Assembly (NCBI GenBank): GCA_020249265.1
Contig: JADCGA010000024.1
Span: 1-64,000, forward strand
Source of the DNA: Roseomonas sp.
GTDB taxonomy: Bacteria; Pseudomonadota; Alphaproteobacteria; Acetobacterales; Acetobacteraceae
Reading direction: 5' to 3'
Length of the DNA: 64,000 bases
Below, in pieces: positions 1-8,067 of the stretch. The notes below the pieces were generated by a model that saw only the letters and a program-made list of their open reading frames with translations, was not told the DNA's origin and did no database searches. Both the position numbers and the translations under genes were made by a program. Position 1 is the stretch's first letter. Each line of letters starts with the position of its first letter.

Positions 1-141
1 AACAAGCATCTTTCAGTATATCAACGGCTTCTATAACCCGCGCCGAAGGCATTCAGCTTTGGGAGGCAAAAGCCCCCTGGCCTTCGAACGCCAAGCAGCC
101 TAAACGAGTAATCGGAGCGGCATAAATACGTGACAGGTCCA
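1..141 (+). mobile_element. IS3-family element, 3' end only
   Basis: Bases 2-103 encode the last 33 codons of an IS3-family OrfB integrase, ending in the family-typical stretch FYNPRRRHSALGGKSPLAF and a TAA stop at 101-103. The non-coding tail runs to a CA dinucleotide at 140-141, as expected for TG...CA ends of IS3 elements. The same tail, with a few substitutions, occurs in inverted orientation at 54753-54800, which supports placing the end here. The rest of the element lies outside the window. The element sits directly against an IS481-type transposase fragment, so it apparently inserted into it. Confidence 0.8.
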
Positions 142-462
142 ACTCCTGCTCGACACGCGTGGCGCCGTGGCAGGGATGGGCAAGGGCGTGGTCGAGGATC
201 GCGGCCTCAATCTCGGCCGGAACGCGGTTAGGGTGAGGCCCCTTCGCGCCGGGGATCCGGTCGATCAGGCCGTCCGCGCCGTAGGTCTGGAAGTTTCGAC
301 GGATTTCGTAGAATTGCTGCCGGGAATAGCCGATCAGCTTGCAGGCGCGGCTCACATTGGACAATTCGCTAGCGAGTTCGAGCAACGACAGCTTGCGTCG
401 TGCTACCTTGTCTTTCGTGGTCATCATCGTGGTCTTTCATGTTTGAGGGTTGTGTCGCAACA
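142..462 (-). mobile_element. IS481-family transposase, N-terminal fragment
   Basis: Reading leftward from an ATG at 427, about 95 codons match the N-terminus of IS481-type transposases: a helix-turn-helix region with SRACKLIGYSRQQFYEIRR, then the linker GADGLIDRIPGAKGPHPNRV. The DDE catalytic domain is absent, because the frame runs into the neighbouring IS3 end at about position 141; the remaining codons of the open frame are IS3 sequence. A likely terminal repeat starting TGTTGCGACACAA on the minus strand lies at 450-462. This is a dead remnant, not a working transposase. Confidence 0.75.
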
Positions 463-574
463 CCATCAAACCCGCTTCCACGCGGTCCGGCCACCGCGAA
501 CCGGGCGCGTAGACTCTTGCGGTCCGCGCCCGGTTCCGTCGGTGGCCTATGTCAGGTAATTACCGTAGGAGGAC

Positions 575-691
575 ATGATCCGCGAAGATTGGAGACACCT
601 TCAAAGGGCGATGAGTGCCGTAGAATTTCGCGCAGATCAAGAAGAACGTTTGGATTGCTTGCTGGCGCAGGCCTTGCGACAGCCTGAGTAA
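575..691 (+). CDS. Possible small protein, 38 residues
   Basis: A 38-codon open frame (MIREDWRHLQRAMSAVEF...) begins at an ATG six bases after a strong TAGGAGG ribosome-binding site. It is charged (many Arg, Glu and Asp), has no signal peptide or membrane segment, and matches no family I recognise. It lies in the otherwise empty stretch between the IS481 remnant and the HNH gene. The good ribosome site is the only positive evidence. It could be a cut-down gene left by the insertion events beside it. No other gene is visible in 463-736. Confidence 0.35.
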   Translation: MIREDWRHLQRAMSAVEFRADQEERLDCLLAQALRQPE

Positions 692-736
692 GGAACGCAC
701 TGTCCAGGGCAGAATCTTGCCCTCTCGCGTGAGGTA

Positions 737-1339
737 CTAATTTTCCAATTCGCTGTCCCAGTACAAATAATCCCGCCAGCTCTCATGCAAGTAATTCGGC
801 GGGAAGGATCGTCCATTTTCCTGTAGTTCCCAGCTTGTCGGCTGGCGCGGTGCCTGGCGCGGGATCATTTGGCATTCGCGCGGCAGGCGATTGCCTTTCC
901 GCAAATTGCACGGCCCGCAGGCGGTGACGACATTCTCCCAGGAAGTGCGCCCACCGCGGGAACGCGGGATCACGTGGTCAAAGGTCAAATCCGGCGTGGG
1001 GTAACCGCCGCCGCAATATTGGCATTCAAAATGATCGCGCAAAAAGACATTGAAGCGCGTGAAGGCAGGGCGCCGCGCGGCGGGGATAAACTCCTTGAGC
1101 GCAATCACGCTGGGCAGGCGTAGCGCCACCGATGGCGAATGCACTTCCACATCATATTCATTCAGCACGGAAACACGGTCCAGAAAGACAGCCTTGATAG
1201 CGTCCTGCCATGACCAAATGGACAGAGGAAAGTACGAAAGCGGACGAAAATCCGCATTCAAAACCAGCGCGGGATAGGCATGCGCCCCCGCGAAGTGACC
1301 GCCATCTGGCAAGCCTCGCTCCTTCCAGCGAGGCGCCAC
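737..1339 (-). CDS. HNH endonuclease family protein
   Basis: This 200-residue protein has an N-terminal region with the conserved PALVLNADFRPLSYFPLS and a C-terminal HNH nuclease fold. Two zinc-binding Cys pairs (C106/C109 and C141/C144) bracket the nuclease core DHVIPRSRGG at 121-130, with N136 as the likely middle residue. This is the chromosomal HNH family common in alphaproteobacteria; its substrate is not established and it is not obviously a restriction enzyme. The start at 1339 is a GTG. A TTG 27 bases further in has a better-placed AAGGAG, so the first nine residues are uncertain. It stands alone with no partner methylase. Confidence 0.85.
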   Translation of the reverse strand: MAPRWKERGLPDGGHFAGAHAYPALVLNADFRPLSYFPLSIWSWQDAIKAVFLDRVSVLNEYDVEVHSPSVALRLPSVIALKEFIPAARRPAFTRFNVFLRDHFECQYCGGGYPTPDLTFDHVIPRSRGGRTSWENVVTACGPCNLRKGNRLPRECQMIPRQAPRQPTSWELQENGRSFPPNYLHESWRDYLYWDSELEN

Positions 1340-1451
1340 ATCATTCAGGGGCTCTGCCCGGCGGAAGGGCCCCAGATATAGTGGCGCCGCCGCGTATTCG
1401 CGAAACTCATGACATGCGCCGCGCCGCGCCGCAAGCTACCCAGGGCAGGTT

Positions 1452-2120
1452 TCATCCGGCTGTCATGTTGCCGAGGCTGCGCGCCAGAAGCGCGGTGCCG
1501 GCGGCCAACCCGGCATCATCCAGCCCATGGCCCAGATCAGGCCGCAGCAGCAGTTCATGGGGCACGCTTTCGGCTTGCAAAAGCCGCGCAGCCTGGCGGC
1601 TGGCCATGGCGGGCACCACCTCATCTGCTTCGCCGTGCACCAGCAGCACGGGCGGGCGGGCGGTGCGTTCGGCGGCGAAGCTTTCCGGCCCCAAAAGCGC
1701 GCCGGAATAGGCCAGGATGCAGGCCGGCGCCGGCATCGCGCCGCGCAGACCAGCGAAGAGCGCCACCATGGCCCCCTGGCTGAAGCCCATCAGCGCCAAA
1801 CGGTCTCCGCCAAGGCCGAGTTCCGCGAGCTTCGCCTGGGTGAAGTCCCCAAGGATAGCGGCGGCGTGGCGCAACCCAGCCTCCATCCGCGCCGGGGTGC
1901 GGTCCATAATGTCGAACCATTGCCGGCCATAAGGGGCGCCCTGGAAAGGAAAGGGCGCATGGGGGGCGATGAACAGGGTGCGGGGCAGGGCTTCCGCCCA
2001 GACCGGGGCCAAATCAATCAGGTCGAAACCATCCGCGCCGACGCCATGCAGCAGCAGGACCAGAGATTCGGGCTTGCCGCCCGAAGCGGGGCCATATTGC
2101 GGGCCTTCCAATGCTGCCAT
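1452..2120 (-). CDS. Alpha/beta hydrolase, carboxylesterase/phospholipase family
   Basis: This 222-residue cytosolic serine hydrolase of the phospholipase/carboxylesterase family (Pfam Abhydrolase_2) shows the oxyanion-side motif LLLHGVGADG near residue 23. The nucleophile elbow is GFSQG with Ser114; Asp166 lies in HGEADEVVP and His198 in DLGHGLD, so the catalytic triad is complete. The ATG at 2120 follows AGGGGAG at a good distance. A much longer open frame runs upstream on this strand to 3026, but it is antisense to gluQ and its extra residues resemble no protein. The gene is divergent from gluQ. Likely substrates are short acyl esters or lysophospholipids, but this is family inference only. 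Confidence 0.88.
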   Translation of the reverse strand: MAALEGPQYGPASGGKPESLVLLLHGVGADGFDLIDLAPVWAEALPRTLFIAPHAPFPFQGAPYGRQWFDIMDRTPARMEAGLRHAAAILGDFTQAKLAELGLGGDRLALMGFSQGAMVALFAGLRGAMPAPACILAYSGALLGPESFAAERTARPPVLLVHGEADEVVPAMASRQAARLLQAESVPHELLLRPDLGHGLDDAGLAAGTALLARSLGNMTAG

Positions 2121-2173
2121 GTGGGAATCTCCCCTTGCCTGAGGTGTGTACTGCCCGCTACCCGGCGGAAGCC

Positions 2174-3032
2174 ATGGATGCAACGCCCGAGATAACCCGC
2201 TTCGCGCCAAGCCCGACGGGATTCCTGCATCTGGGCCATGCCCGCGCCGCGCTTTTCGCCTGGCGCCGCGCGCGCGCAACAGGCGGGCGCTTTTTGCTGC
2301 GGATCGAGGATATAGATACCACCCGCTGCCGCCCGGAATATGAGGCCGCGCTATTGGAAGATTTGCGCTGGTTGGGCCTGGATTGGGATGAAGCGCCACG
2401 CCGACAATCCGCGCATTTCCCCGAATATCGCAAGGCTTTGGATGGGTTGGCGGCGCGCGGCCTGACCTATCCCTGCTTTTGCACTCGCGCCGATATCGCG
2501 CGCGAAGTGGCCGCCGCCGGTGCCGCGCCGCAAGGCCCGGATGGGCCGCTTTATCCGGGGATTTGCCGCGAATTGCCGGGGGGCTGAGGCCACGCGCCGC
2601 ATCGCCGCCGGGCAGCCCTATGCGCTGCGCCTGCACATGGCGCGCGCTTGTGAGGCCGTGCCTGGGCCATTGCAGGCGCATGAGGAAAATGAGGGCTGGC
2701 ATAGATGTCGGCCAGAGCTTTTCGGCGATGTGGTACTGGGGCGAAAGGATGTGCCGGCATCCTATCACCTTTGCGTCACGCATGATGATGCGCTGCAAGG
2801 TGTCACGCTGGTGACGCGCGGTGATGATCTGAAGCCGGCCACTGATTTGCATCGGCTGCTGCAAGCGCTGATGGGCTGGCCCGAACCGCGCTATGCGCAT
2901 CATGCGCTGATGCGTGACGCGACAGGGCGGCGATTGGCAAAACGCGATGGCGCGGAAAGCCTGCGGGCGTTGCGGGAGAAGGGGCTGAGCCCAGGTGAAG
3001 TACGGGCAATGGCGGAGGAGCCCCAAGTCTAG
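2174..3032 (+). pseudogene. gluQ: tRNA glutamyl-Q(34) synthetase, frameshifted
   Basis: The product is GluQRS, which attaches glutamate to queuosine in the anticodon of tRNA-Asp. The first part has the class I signature HLGH at residues 19-22, RIEDIDTTRC, and a YPCFCTR zinc-binding segment. Reading stops at a TGA at 2585-2587, and the rest of the protein continues in the next frame (ATRRIAAGQPYALRLH, then the KMSKS-like LAKRDGAES) to TAG at 3032. The switch falls at a run of six G at about 2577-2582; one G fewer would restore a 285-residue protein of normal length. Both halves are well conserved, so a sequencing error or very recent mutation is as likely as true loss. Confidence 0.85.
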
Positions 3033-3112
3033 ACCTTGGGAGCAAAATGGCGAGAGCTTTGATCCTTAGGGCTCTTTGGCGCGGCCCTGTTGCCTTAGCC
3101 CCTGTAGTTGCC

Positions 3113-3727
3113 TTAGTCGATAGAGATTCGCGCATTGCGCACCAGTTCGGCCCAGAGCGGGCCCTCGCTGGCAATGGCCGCGGCCATCTGCGGTGGTGAC
3201 GAGCAGACGGGCAGCGTGCCCAGCCGCTCGAGGTTGGCGCGGAAACCAGGAAAACTCTGTTCGGCCACAGAGGGCACAGCAGGCAAGGCCGGCATCCGCT
3301 CCAGCCCAGCCACGGCGATGACGCGGATGGCGGGCCCGCCGTGATGGCCGATCACATCCGACGGGTTGCCGAAATAGGCCACAACATCACCCGCGAGCAG
3401 CCCAGCCACTGCCGGGGCTCCGTCGCGATAGGGCACATGCGTCGCCTCAAGCCCCGCCCTTTGCAACAAAAACGCCATGGCGAGATGGTTGGAAGCGCCA
3501 TTGCCGCCCGAGGAATAGGCTGCCTGCCCCTGCTGCGCCCGCAGATAGGCCAGGAAGCTGGCGAGATCCGGCGTGTTAATGCGGGTGGATACGGCCAGCA
3601 CTTGCGGATTGGCACCCATAATGGTGATGGGGACCAGGTCGCGCATAGTGTCGAAGGGCAGGCGCGTCAGGGCCGGCAGCATGACCATCTGCGAGGCGCT
3701 GCGGATCGGGGCGTTTGAGAACCACTC
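3113..3727 (-). pseudogene. TctC/Bug solute-binding receptor, N-terminally truncated
   Basis: About 200 residues match the second half of Bug (TctC) periplasmic receptors: RLPFDTMRDLVPITIMG, then GGNGASNHLAMAFL and VPYRDGAPAVAGLLAGDVV, with a normal C-terminus. Family members are about 320 residues. The missing first ~110 residues include the signal peptide and the first ligand-binding segment. The frame opens immediately after the stop codon of the upstream permease (TGA at 3728-3730) without a start codon or ribosome site until internal ATGs at 3688 and 3682. Without a signal peptide it could not reach the periplasm, so it is called a relic. Confidence 0.75.
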
Positions 3728-4582
3728 TCATGCCAACAGCATCGCAAGTCCGCTCATCACCAGCAGCAAATTGACCGAACGGCCAAACTGCCTTTCGGTC
3801 ATGAAGCGAAACACCTCAAGCCCGCATAGCGTGCCAAGCGCGGCGGGCAGCAGATAGGCGAAGCAGGCGGCGCTTGGCAGCGTGGGGCGCCCGGCCACTT
3901 CGGAAAGGGCGGCAATCACGCCAAGGGCCGCGAATTGCATCACCAGGATATAGGCCTGCAACACCGCGCGCTGGCGTTCCTTTTGCCAGGGCTTCAGCCC
4001 GCACCAAATGGCAATCATCGCGCCCGGAAAAGCGGCCAAGGCGCCGGTCAAGCCGCCTGAGGCTCCCACCAGAAGCTCAGCCCCCCAGCCGAAGGGCCGC
4101 CTGATCGGGCGGGGCTGGCGCAGCAGGGCGAAAATGCCATAGGCCAGTAGCATCACGCCAAGCATGCTGGCGTGGGAAGAACCCTCGGGCAGCCTCAGCA
4201 ACAGCCAAACGCCGAATGGCAGGGCGCAAAGCCCGCCCAACAGCAATGGCGCCAGGGAATGGAGATCCAGGTCTCGGCGCAGGACAAAGCTGCTCCAGCC
4301 ATAAATCGCGATGCTGCACAGCATCAGCGTCTGCACCATGGTCAGCGCATCCAGCCCCGCCAAGGCCAGAATGGGCACGCATAGGGCTGAGAAAGCAAAG
4401 CCCACCACAGCCGATGCATAGGCCGCCAGGAAAACACCGATCAGCGCCGGCAAGGGTTGCGCTATGCCCGGCATATCCCCAATCAGCGCGGCATAGGCGG
4501 GGATGCAGGCCAGCGCTGCCAGGCTCGCCGCCAATACGCGCCAGCGCGCGGGGCGCCGGGCGTCGGCGGTTTCCAGCATCAT
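3728..4582 (-). CDS. TauE/SafE-family membrane permease
   Basis: This 284-residue integral membrane protein has about eight hydrophobic segments and the family pattern of two related halves (YASAVVGFAFSALCVPILAL; GASGGLTGALAAFPGAMIAI). TauE/SafE proteins export or import small organic acids and sulfonates or sulfite; this substrate is unknown. The start at 4582 was chosen because ATGATG there overlaps the TGA of the upstream hydrolase in an ATGA arrangement; an in-frame extension to 4816 is only antisense to that gene. It belongs to a minus-strand run that starts at 8067. Immediately downstream lies a truncated Bug receptor. Confidence 0.82.
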   Translation of the reverse strand: MMLETADARRPARWRVLAASLAALACIPAYAALIGDMPGIAQPLPALIGVFLAAYASAVVGFAFSALCVPILALAGLDALTMVQTLMLCSIAIYGWSSFVLRRDLDLHSLAPLLLGGLCALPFGVWLLLRLPEGSSHASMLGVMLLAYGIFALLRQPRPIRRPFGWGAELLVGASGGLTGALAAFPGAMIAIWCGLKPWQKERQRAVLQAYILVMQFAALGVIAALSEVAGRPTLPSAACFAYLLPAALGTLCGLEVFRFMTERQFGRSVNLLLVMSGLAMLLA

Positions 4583-5367
4583 GGCGCGCCCCGGCTGAAA
4601 TGCTGGGCGAAGAAGCCCGCGACCTCGGTAGCACTTTGCGCTGCCATGGCGGGCCACGGGTGCACGGCAAGGCGCTCCGCAAGGCCAGCGGCGGGCAGCA
4701 GCGCCGCCGGCGCCTGGCCAAGGGCTGGGTAATCCCAGGCATAGCCGGCGCCGGGGACCTCGCGCACCGCCGCCTCGGCACCGCGGGCGCGCAGCCTTGC
4801 GGCCAGGCTGGCGCAAGCCGGTGCGGGGTTGGCGGGATCTTCCGCGCCATGCAGCAGCAACACTGCCCCCGGCGCAGTCTGCGGCACAGGCAAAGAAGCG
4901 CAGCCGGGGTAAAGCAAGGCGCGCGCATCGGCCCCCGGAAGGCCTAGTGCCAGCCGCGCCCCCTGCCCGAAGCCGAGCACGCCAAGCCTGGGTGCCTCAA
5001 TGCGCGGGTCGCTGGCCAGCAGGGCCAAGGCAGCGCGGGCGGCCTCGGCGCTCGCGTCGCGCAATTCCAGCACGGCAATGCCGGCACCCAGCAGGCTTTC
5101 CACATAGGGCACGGCGCGACCATCGGCGCCCAAAGCATCCGGCAGGATCAGCACAGCGGGAATGGCTTTGCGGGTGGGCCCATCGGGCAGGCTGAATAGC
5201 GCTACCGCGCCCGCGAATTGCAGCGCGAAGGGCCGATCCGTTAGCGACGGCAGGGGGAAGCTCGCCAAGGTTTCGGGTGCTGAAGAAAAGGGTGCTTGCG
5301 CGGCGGTAAAGGAAGGCGCGGCCAAGGCCAGACAAAGCGTCAAAACGCGGCAGAGCTTATGGCGCAT
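4579..5367 (-). CDS. Secreted dienelactone-hydrolase-like protein lacking the usual nucleophile
   Basis: This 262-residue protein has a signal peptide (MRHKLCRVLTLCLALAAPSF, cut near AAQA) and an alpha/beta-hydrolase body. The beta-5 elbow reads GFGQGARLAL: the position normally Ser or Cys is Gly134. The acid residue is kept (HGAEDP, Asp177). The region normally holding the catalytic His reads PGAGYAWDYP, with Tyr209 where family members usually have His. Both changes suggest a non-catalytic protein, perhaps a binding protein, though a rearranged active site is possible. It overlaps the MFS gene upstream by 11 bases and the permease downstream by 4, so it is probably co-expressed with both. 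Confidence 0.8.
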   Translation of the reverse strand: MRHKLCRVLTLCLALAAPSFTAAQAPFSSAPETLASFPLPSLTDRPFALQFAGAVALFSLPDGPTRKAIPAVLILPDALGADGRAVPYVESLLGAGIAVLELRDASAEAARAALALLASDPRIEAPRLGVLGFGQGARLALGLPGADARALLYPGCASLPVPQTAPGAVLLLHGAEDPANPAPACASLAARLRARGAEAAVREVPGAGYAWDYPALGQAPAALLPAAGLAERLAVHPWPAMAAQSATEVAGFFAQHFSRGAP

Positions 5368-6712
5368 AGTGGCCTCCCCGATGCATGGCGATCACCGCGG
5401 ATTTCCGGCGCAGCATGCGGATGGGCTCGGGCGTCGCGGGGCCGGATGCCTGCTCAGGCGCCTCACCTGCCTTGGGGCGAGGGTTGGCCTTGCGCGGCTT
5501 GGGCCGGGCCATGGCCAGCAGCAGGGTGCCCAGCAGGCCGATCAAGCCGCAGGCCGCGACCGGCAGATCATGCGCGCCAAGGGCGGAAACACTCACCCCC
5601 ACCAGCGGCACGCCAACCAGCAGGGCAATGCCGCGGCTTGTGCAAAGCAGGCCGACAATCCCGCCGACAGAACGGCTGCCAAAGCTATCGGCGACAAAGG
5701 CGGGCAGCAGCGCCACAAAGCCACCCTGCAAGGCGCCGTAAATCAGCGCGAAGCCCTGCAGGGAAGCAGCGTCATCAGCCAGCGCCCAGAGCATCATGGC
5801 GATGGAAACGCCAAGGCAGGACAGCAGAAAGCCAAGCCGGCGCCCGAGCAAATCCGCCAGCGCCGCCAGGCAGAAGCGCCCGACAATGGTGCCAACCCCC
5901 ATCAGCCCAAGCAGCGCCACCGCCTGTTGATGGGACAGGCCGCGCGCTTCGGCCGTGCCGACCAGCAGCATGAGCGGCGCGGCGGCAGGGATTGCAACCA
6001 GCAGCGTGCCGGCATAGGCCAGCAGGAAGGCACGGCTGCAAAGCACTTCACCAAGCGCAGCCCCATCATCATTGGGTGCGGCCTGTTTCACGCGCAGCTT
6101 GCTGCCATCCGGCCCCATGCCATGGCTTTCCGGCCCCGCTTCCAGCAGCAGGGACCCGGCCAGGCCCACAATCGCTGCCAGGACAGCGCAGCAGAGAAAA
6201 GCGAAGCGCCAGTCGCCGAAATCCGCCAGGATGAATTTCAGCAGCGGAATCAGCGCGGTGCCGACGCCAATGCCACTCAGCGCTATGCCGGAAGCAAGGC
6301 CGCGATTGGCCAGGAACCAGCGCTGCACCGCCGCCACCGCCGGCACATAAGCCAGGCCAACGCCGATGCCGACCAAAAGCCCGTAGCTCGCGAAGAAGGT
6401 GGCGGCATCCTTCGCGGTGGCGGCAATGGCCAAGCCAAGCGCAATCAGGAGCGTGCCGAAAACGGCCAGCGGCCTTGGCCCGACGCGATCCGAAAGAGGG
6501 CCACTGATGGCGCTGACAAAGAAGGTAACACTACTGCTGAGCGCGAGCACCATGGCGGCATCGCCACGTTCAAGCTCGAGACTGACGGCGATTTCAGGCG
6601 CAAAGGCCGAGCTTGAGTAGATCGCGCCAAAGCCGACCAGCATGACCAGAAAGGCACCCAACACTACAAGCCAGCCGCGATGGCGCTGCCATGGGGAAAG
6701 CGGCGTGGCCAT
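5357..6712 (-). CDS. MFS transporter, oxalate/monocarboxylate type
   Basis: This 451-residue major facilitator has twelve predicted membrane segments. The loop 2-3 motif GPLSDRVGPRPL is present, and GLASGIALSGIGVGTALIPL in the fifth segment is typical of the oxalate:formate antiporter/monocarboxylate group. A basic, Pro-rich tail (ARPKPRKANPRPKAGEAPEQ) ends the protein. The ATG at 6712 overlaps the TAA of the small upstream gene (TAATG), and its 3' end overlaps the hydrolase gene. Substrate is probably a carboxylate, by subfamily likeness only. A long open frame on the opposite strand is a shadow. Confidence 0.88.
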   Translation of the reverse strand: MATPLSPWQRHRGWLVVLGAFLVMLVGFGAIYSSSAFAPEIAVSLELERGDAAMVLALSSSVTFFVSAISGPLSDRVGPRPLAVFGTLLIALGLAIAATAKDAATFFASYGLLVGIGVGLAYVPAVAAVQRWFLANRGLASGIALSGIGVGTALIPLLKFILADFGDWRFAFLCCAVLAAIVGLAGSLLLEAGPESHGMGPDGSKLRVKQAAPNDDGAALGEVLCSRAFLLAYAGTLLVAIPAAAPLMLLVGTAEARGLSHQQAVALLGLMGVGTIVGRFCLAALADLLGRRLGFLLSCLGVSIAMMLWALADDAASLQGFALIYGALQGGFVALLPAFVADSFGSRSVGGIVGLLCTSRGIALLVGVPLVGVSVSALGAHDLPVAACGLIGLLGTLLLAMARPKPRKANPRPKAGEAPEQASGPATPEPIRMLRRKSAVIAMHRGGHYAP

Positions 6713-6945
6713 TACTCAGCCCCGCGGCAGCAGGATTTTTCGGGAAAAAGCCCGGACAGGTCGGCATCCGGCAGCGCGCCAAATATCGCCGCCAGCACGG
6801 CGATCAGGATGGCGAAGGCAAATATCGCTTCCACAACATGCGCAATCCACCAAAGCGCGGCACGCTCAGCCGCATTGCGCAGGCTTTCTTGCCATGGGCG
6901 CGGTATGGGGCTGTCGGTGCCGTGGCCTTGGCGGTTAGTCATCAT
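6712..6945 (-). CDS. Small single-span membrane protein
   Basis: This 77-residue protein has a soluble N-terminus and one strong hydrophobic segment (HVVEAIFAFAILIAVLAAIF, residues 36-55), then a short tail with two adjacent Cys (EKSCCRGAE). No family is recognised. It starts at ATGATG within the end of the preceding 63-residue gene (11-base overlap) and ends in TAATG with the MFS start. That packing makes it very likely a real gene that is translationally coupled to the transporter. It might be an accessory subunit of one of the flanking transporters, which is inference from position. Confidence 0.65.
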   Translation of the reverse strand: MMTNRQGHGTDSPIPRPWQESLRNAAERAALWWIAHVVEAIFAFAILIAVLAAIFGALPDADLSGLFPEKSCCRGAE

Positions 6946-7126
6946 CCGCCTCCGCCGGCTCGTGCACGCGGCAATCCACGATCAGCAGGGATTGGTCGCT
7001 GCGTAGCCCCGCGCGCAGCCAGGCTTCGGCAGCGGCGCAGGTTGGGTGGATCATGCGGCCCTGCTCACAGAACATTTCGAATGGGCCGCAGAGCAGAAAA
7101 AACATGATGAAAACCGCGCCGGTCAT
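6935..7126 (-). CDS. Small exported or membrane-anchored protein
   Basis: This 63-residue protein begins with a hydrophobic stretch (MTGAVFIMFFLLCGPFEMFC) that could be a signal peptide or anchor, followed by a short soluble part containing HPTCAAAEAWLRAGLR and ending in acidic residues. Two later Cys could form a disulfide if exported. Its ATG overlaps the stop of the upstream SBF transporter (ATGA, 7123-7126) and its end overlaps the next small gene. I do not recognise a family. The overlaps on both sides are the main evidence that it is translated. Confidence 0.6.
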   Translation of the reverse strand: MTGAVFIMFFLLCGPFEMFCEQGRMIHPTCAAAEAWLRAGLRSDQSLLIVDCRVHEPAEADDD

Positions 7127-8067
7127 GCGAGTTTCATCGTTGCGAAGAGACGGCGCATGGCCAGAGGCAGCATGAAGATTGGGAAGACGCTCATGGCGAG
7201 GAACAGCTCGACGCCCGGATGCGCCGCAAGTAAGGGCGCGGCGGCCGCCCAGACGAGGGTGATGTTGCGGTTGCCGCTGACCAGGCCGATGGTGAGCGCC
7301 CGCCGACGGTCGAGCGCGGCGAAGAGCAGCGCGCCAAGCACCTGCAGCCCCGCATTGGCCACGAAGCCCAGCGCCAGGAGCGCGGCTGCATGTCCCGGCG
7401 CGGCGAGGATGTGCCCGCCCATCCCATGCATTGCACCGATGGCGACCGTGATCAGGCCGATCACGGAGATGCCGGTCATGGCTTGCGGGTTCGCCGCCAC
7501 CCAGCCGCCGGCAAAGCGCCGCAATGCCCAGGCCGCCACCGCCGCCCCGCCCACGATAAGCGCCAGCCGGGCCGCAAGCGCGACCTGGTCAATCGCGAGT
7601 TCGGCGCCGGCCAGCGCCGCGGCCAGTGGCGGCAGGTAGAAGGGCGCAGCGAGCGAGGCCGCGACGGTTGCGAGCAGCGCCAGCGGGGCGCTAAGGCCGA
7701 GCATGGCGGCGATCGCCGCCGCGCTGCCGACCGGGGGCGCCATTGCGACGAGTATGATCCCGATGGCAAGATCGGGTCTGGGTTCCAGCAGCGAAACCAA
7801 GCCATAGGCTACAAGCGGCACACCGAACATGGACCAGGCGAGCATCGTGATCAACGCGCTGCGATCGGCGGCCTCGGCGCGGAATGCCGCGGCGTCCACC
7901 TTGAGGAAGGCACCCAGGGTGAAGACAAACACGGCCAGACCCATCAGCGGCTTTGCGAGCTCGGCGAGAGGAGGCATCGCAAGCCCGATGACGACGCCGC
8001 CACAGAGCAGCGCGGGTCCGTGCCGGCCTGCCGCCGCCAGGATGGTCAGGGGAGTATGTGTCGCCAT
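7123..8067 (-). CDS. Bile acid:sodium symporter-family (SBF) transporter
   Basis: This 314-residue membrane protein with nine to ten hydrophobic segments belongs to the SBF/BASS superfamily. The crossover-helix motif GLVSGNRNITLVWAAAAPLL near the C-terminus and the SAAAIAAMLGLSAPLALLAT segment fit that fold. Such proteins move organic anions with sodium; the substrate here is not deducible. It is the first gene of a minus-strand run (SBF, two small proteins, MFS, hydrolase, permease) with overlapping junctions throughout, suggesting one polycistronic transcript devoted to uptake or efflux of organic acids. Confidence 0.82.
   Translation of the reverse strand: MATHTPLTILAAAGRHGPALLCGGVVIGLAMPPLAELAKPLMGLAVFVFTLGAFLKVDAAAFRAEAADRSALITMLAWSMFGVPLVAYGLVSLLEPRPDLAIGIILVAMAPPVGSAAAIAAMLGLSAPLALLATVAASLAAPFYLPPLAAALAGAELAIDQVALAARLALIVGGAAVAAWALRRFAGGWVAANPQAMTGISVIGLITVAIGAMHGMGGHILAAPGHAAALLALGFVANAGLQVLGALLFAALDRRRALTIGLVSGNRNITLVWAAAAPLLAAHPGVELFLAMSVFPIFMLPLAMRRLFATMKLA

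Noticed and set aside
1452-3026. 524-codon open frame on the minus strand
   Set aside because: Only the last 222 codons match a protein family; the rest is antisense to gluQ and typical of high-GC shadow frames.
5162-6616. 484-codon plus-strand frame
   Set aside because: Lies antisense to the MFS transporter, is Gln/Arg/Ala-rich and has no family likeness.
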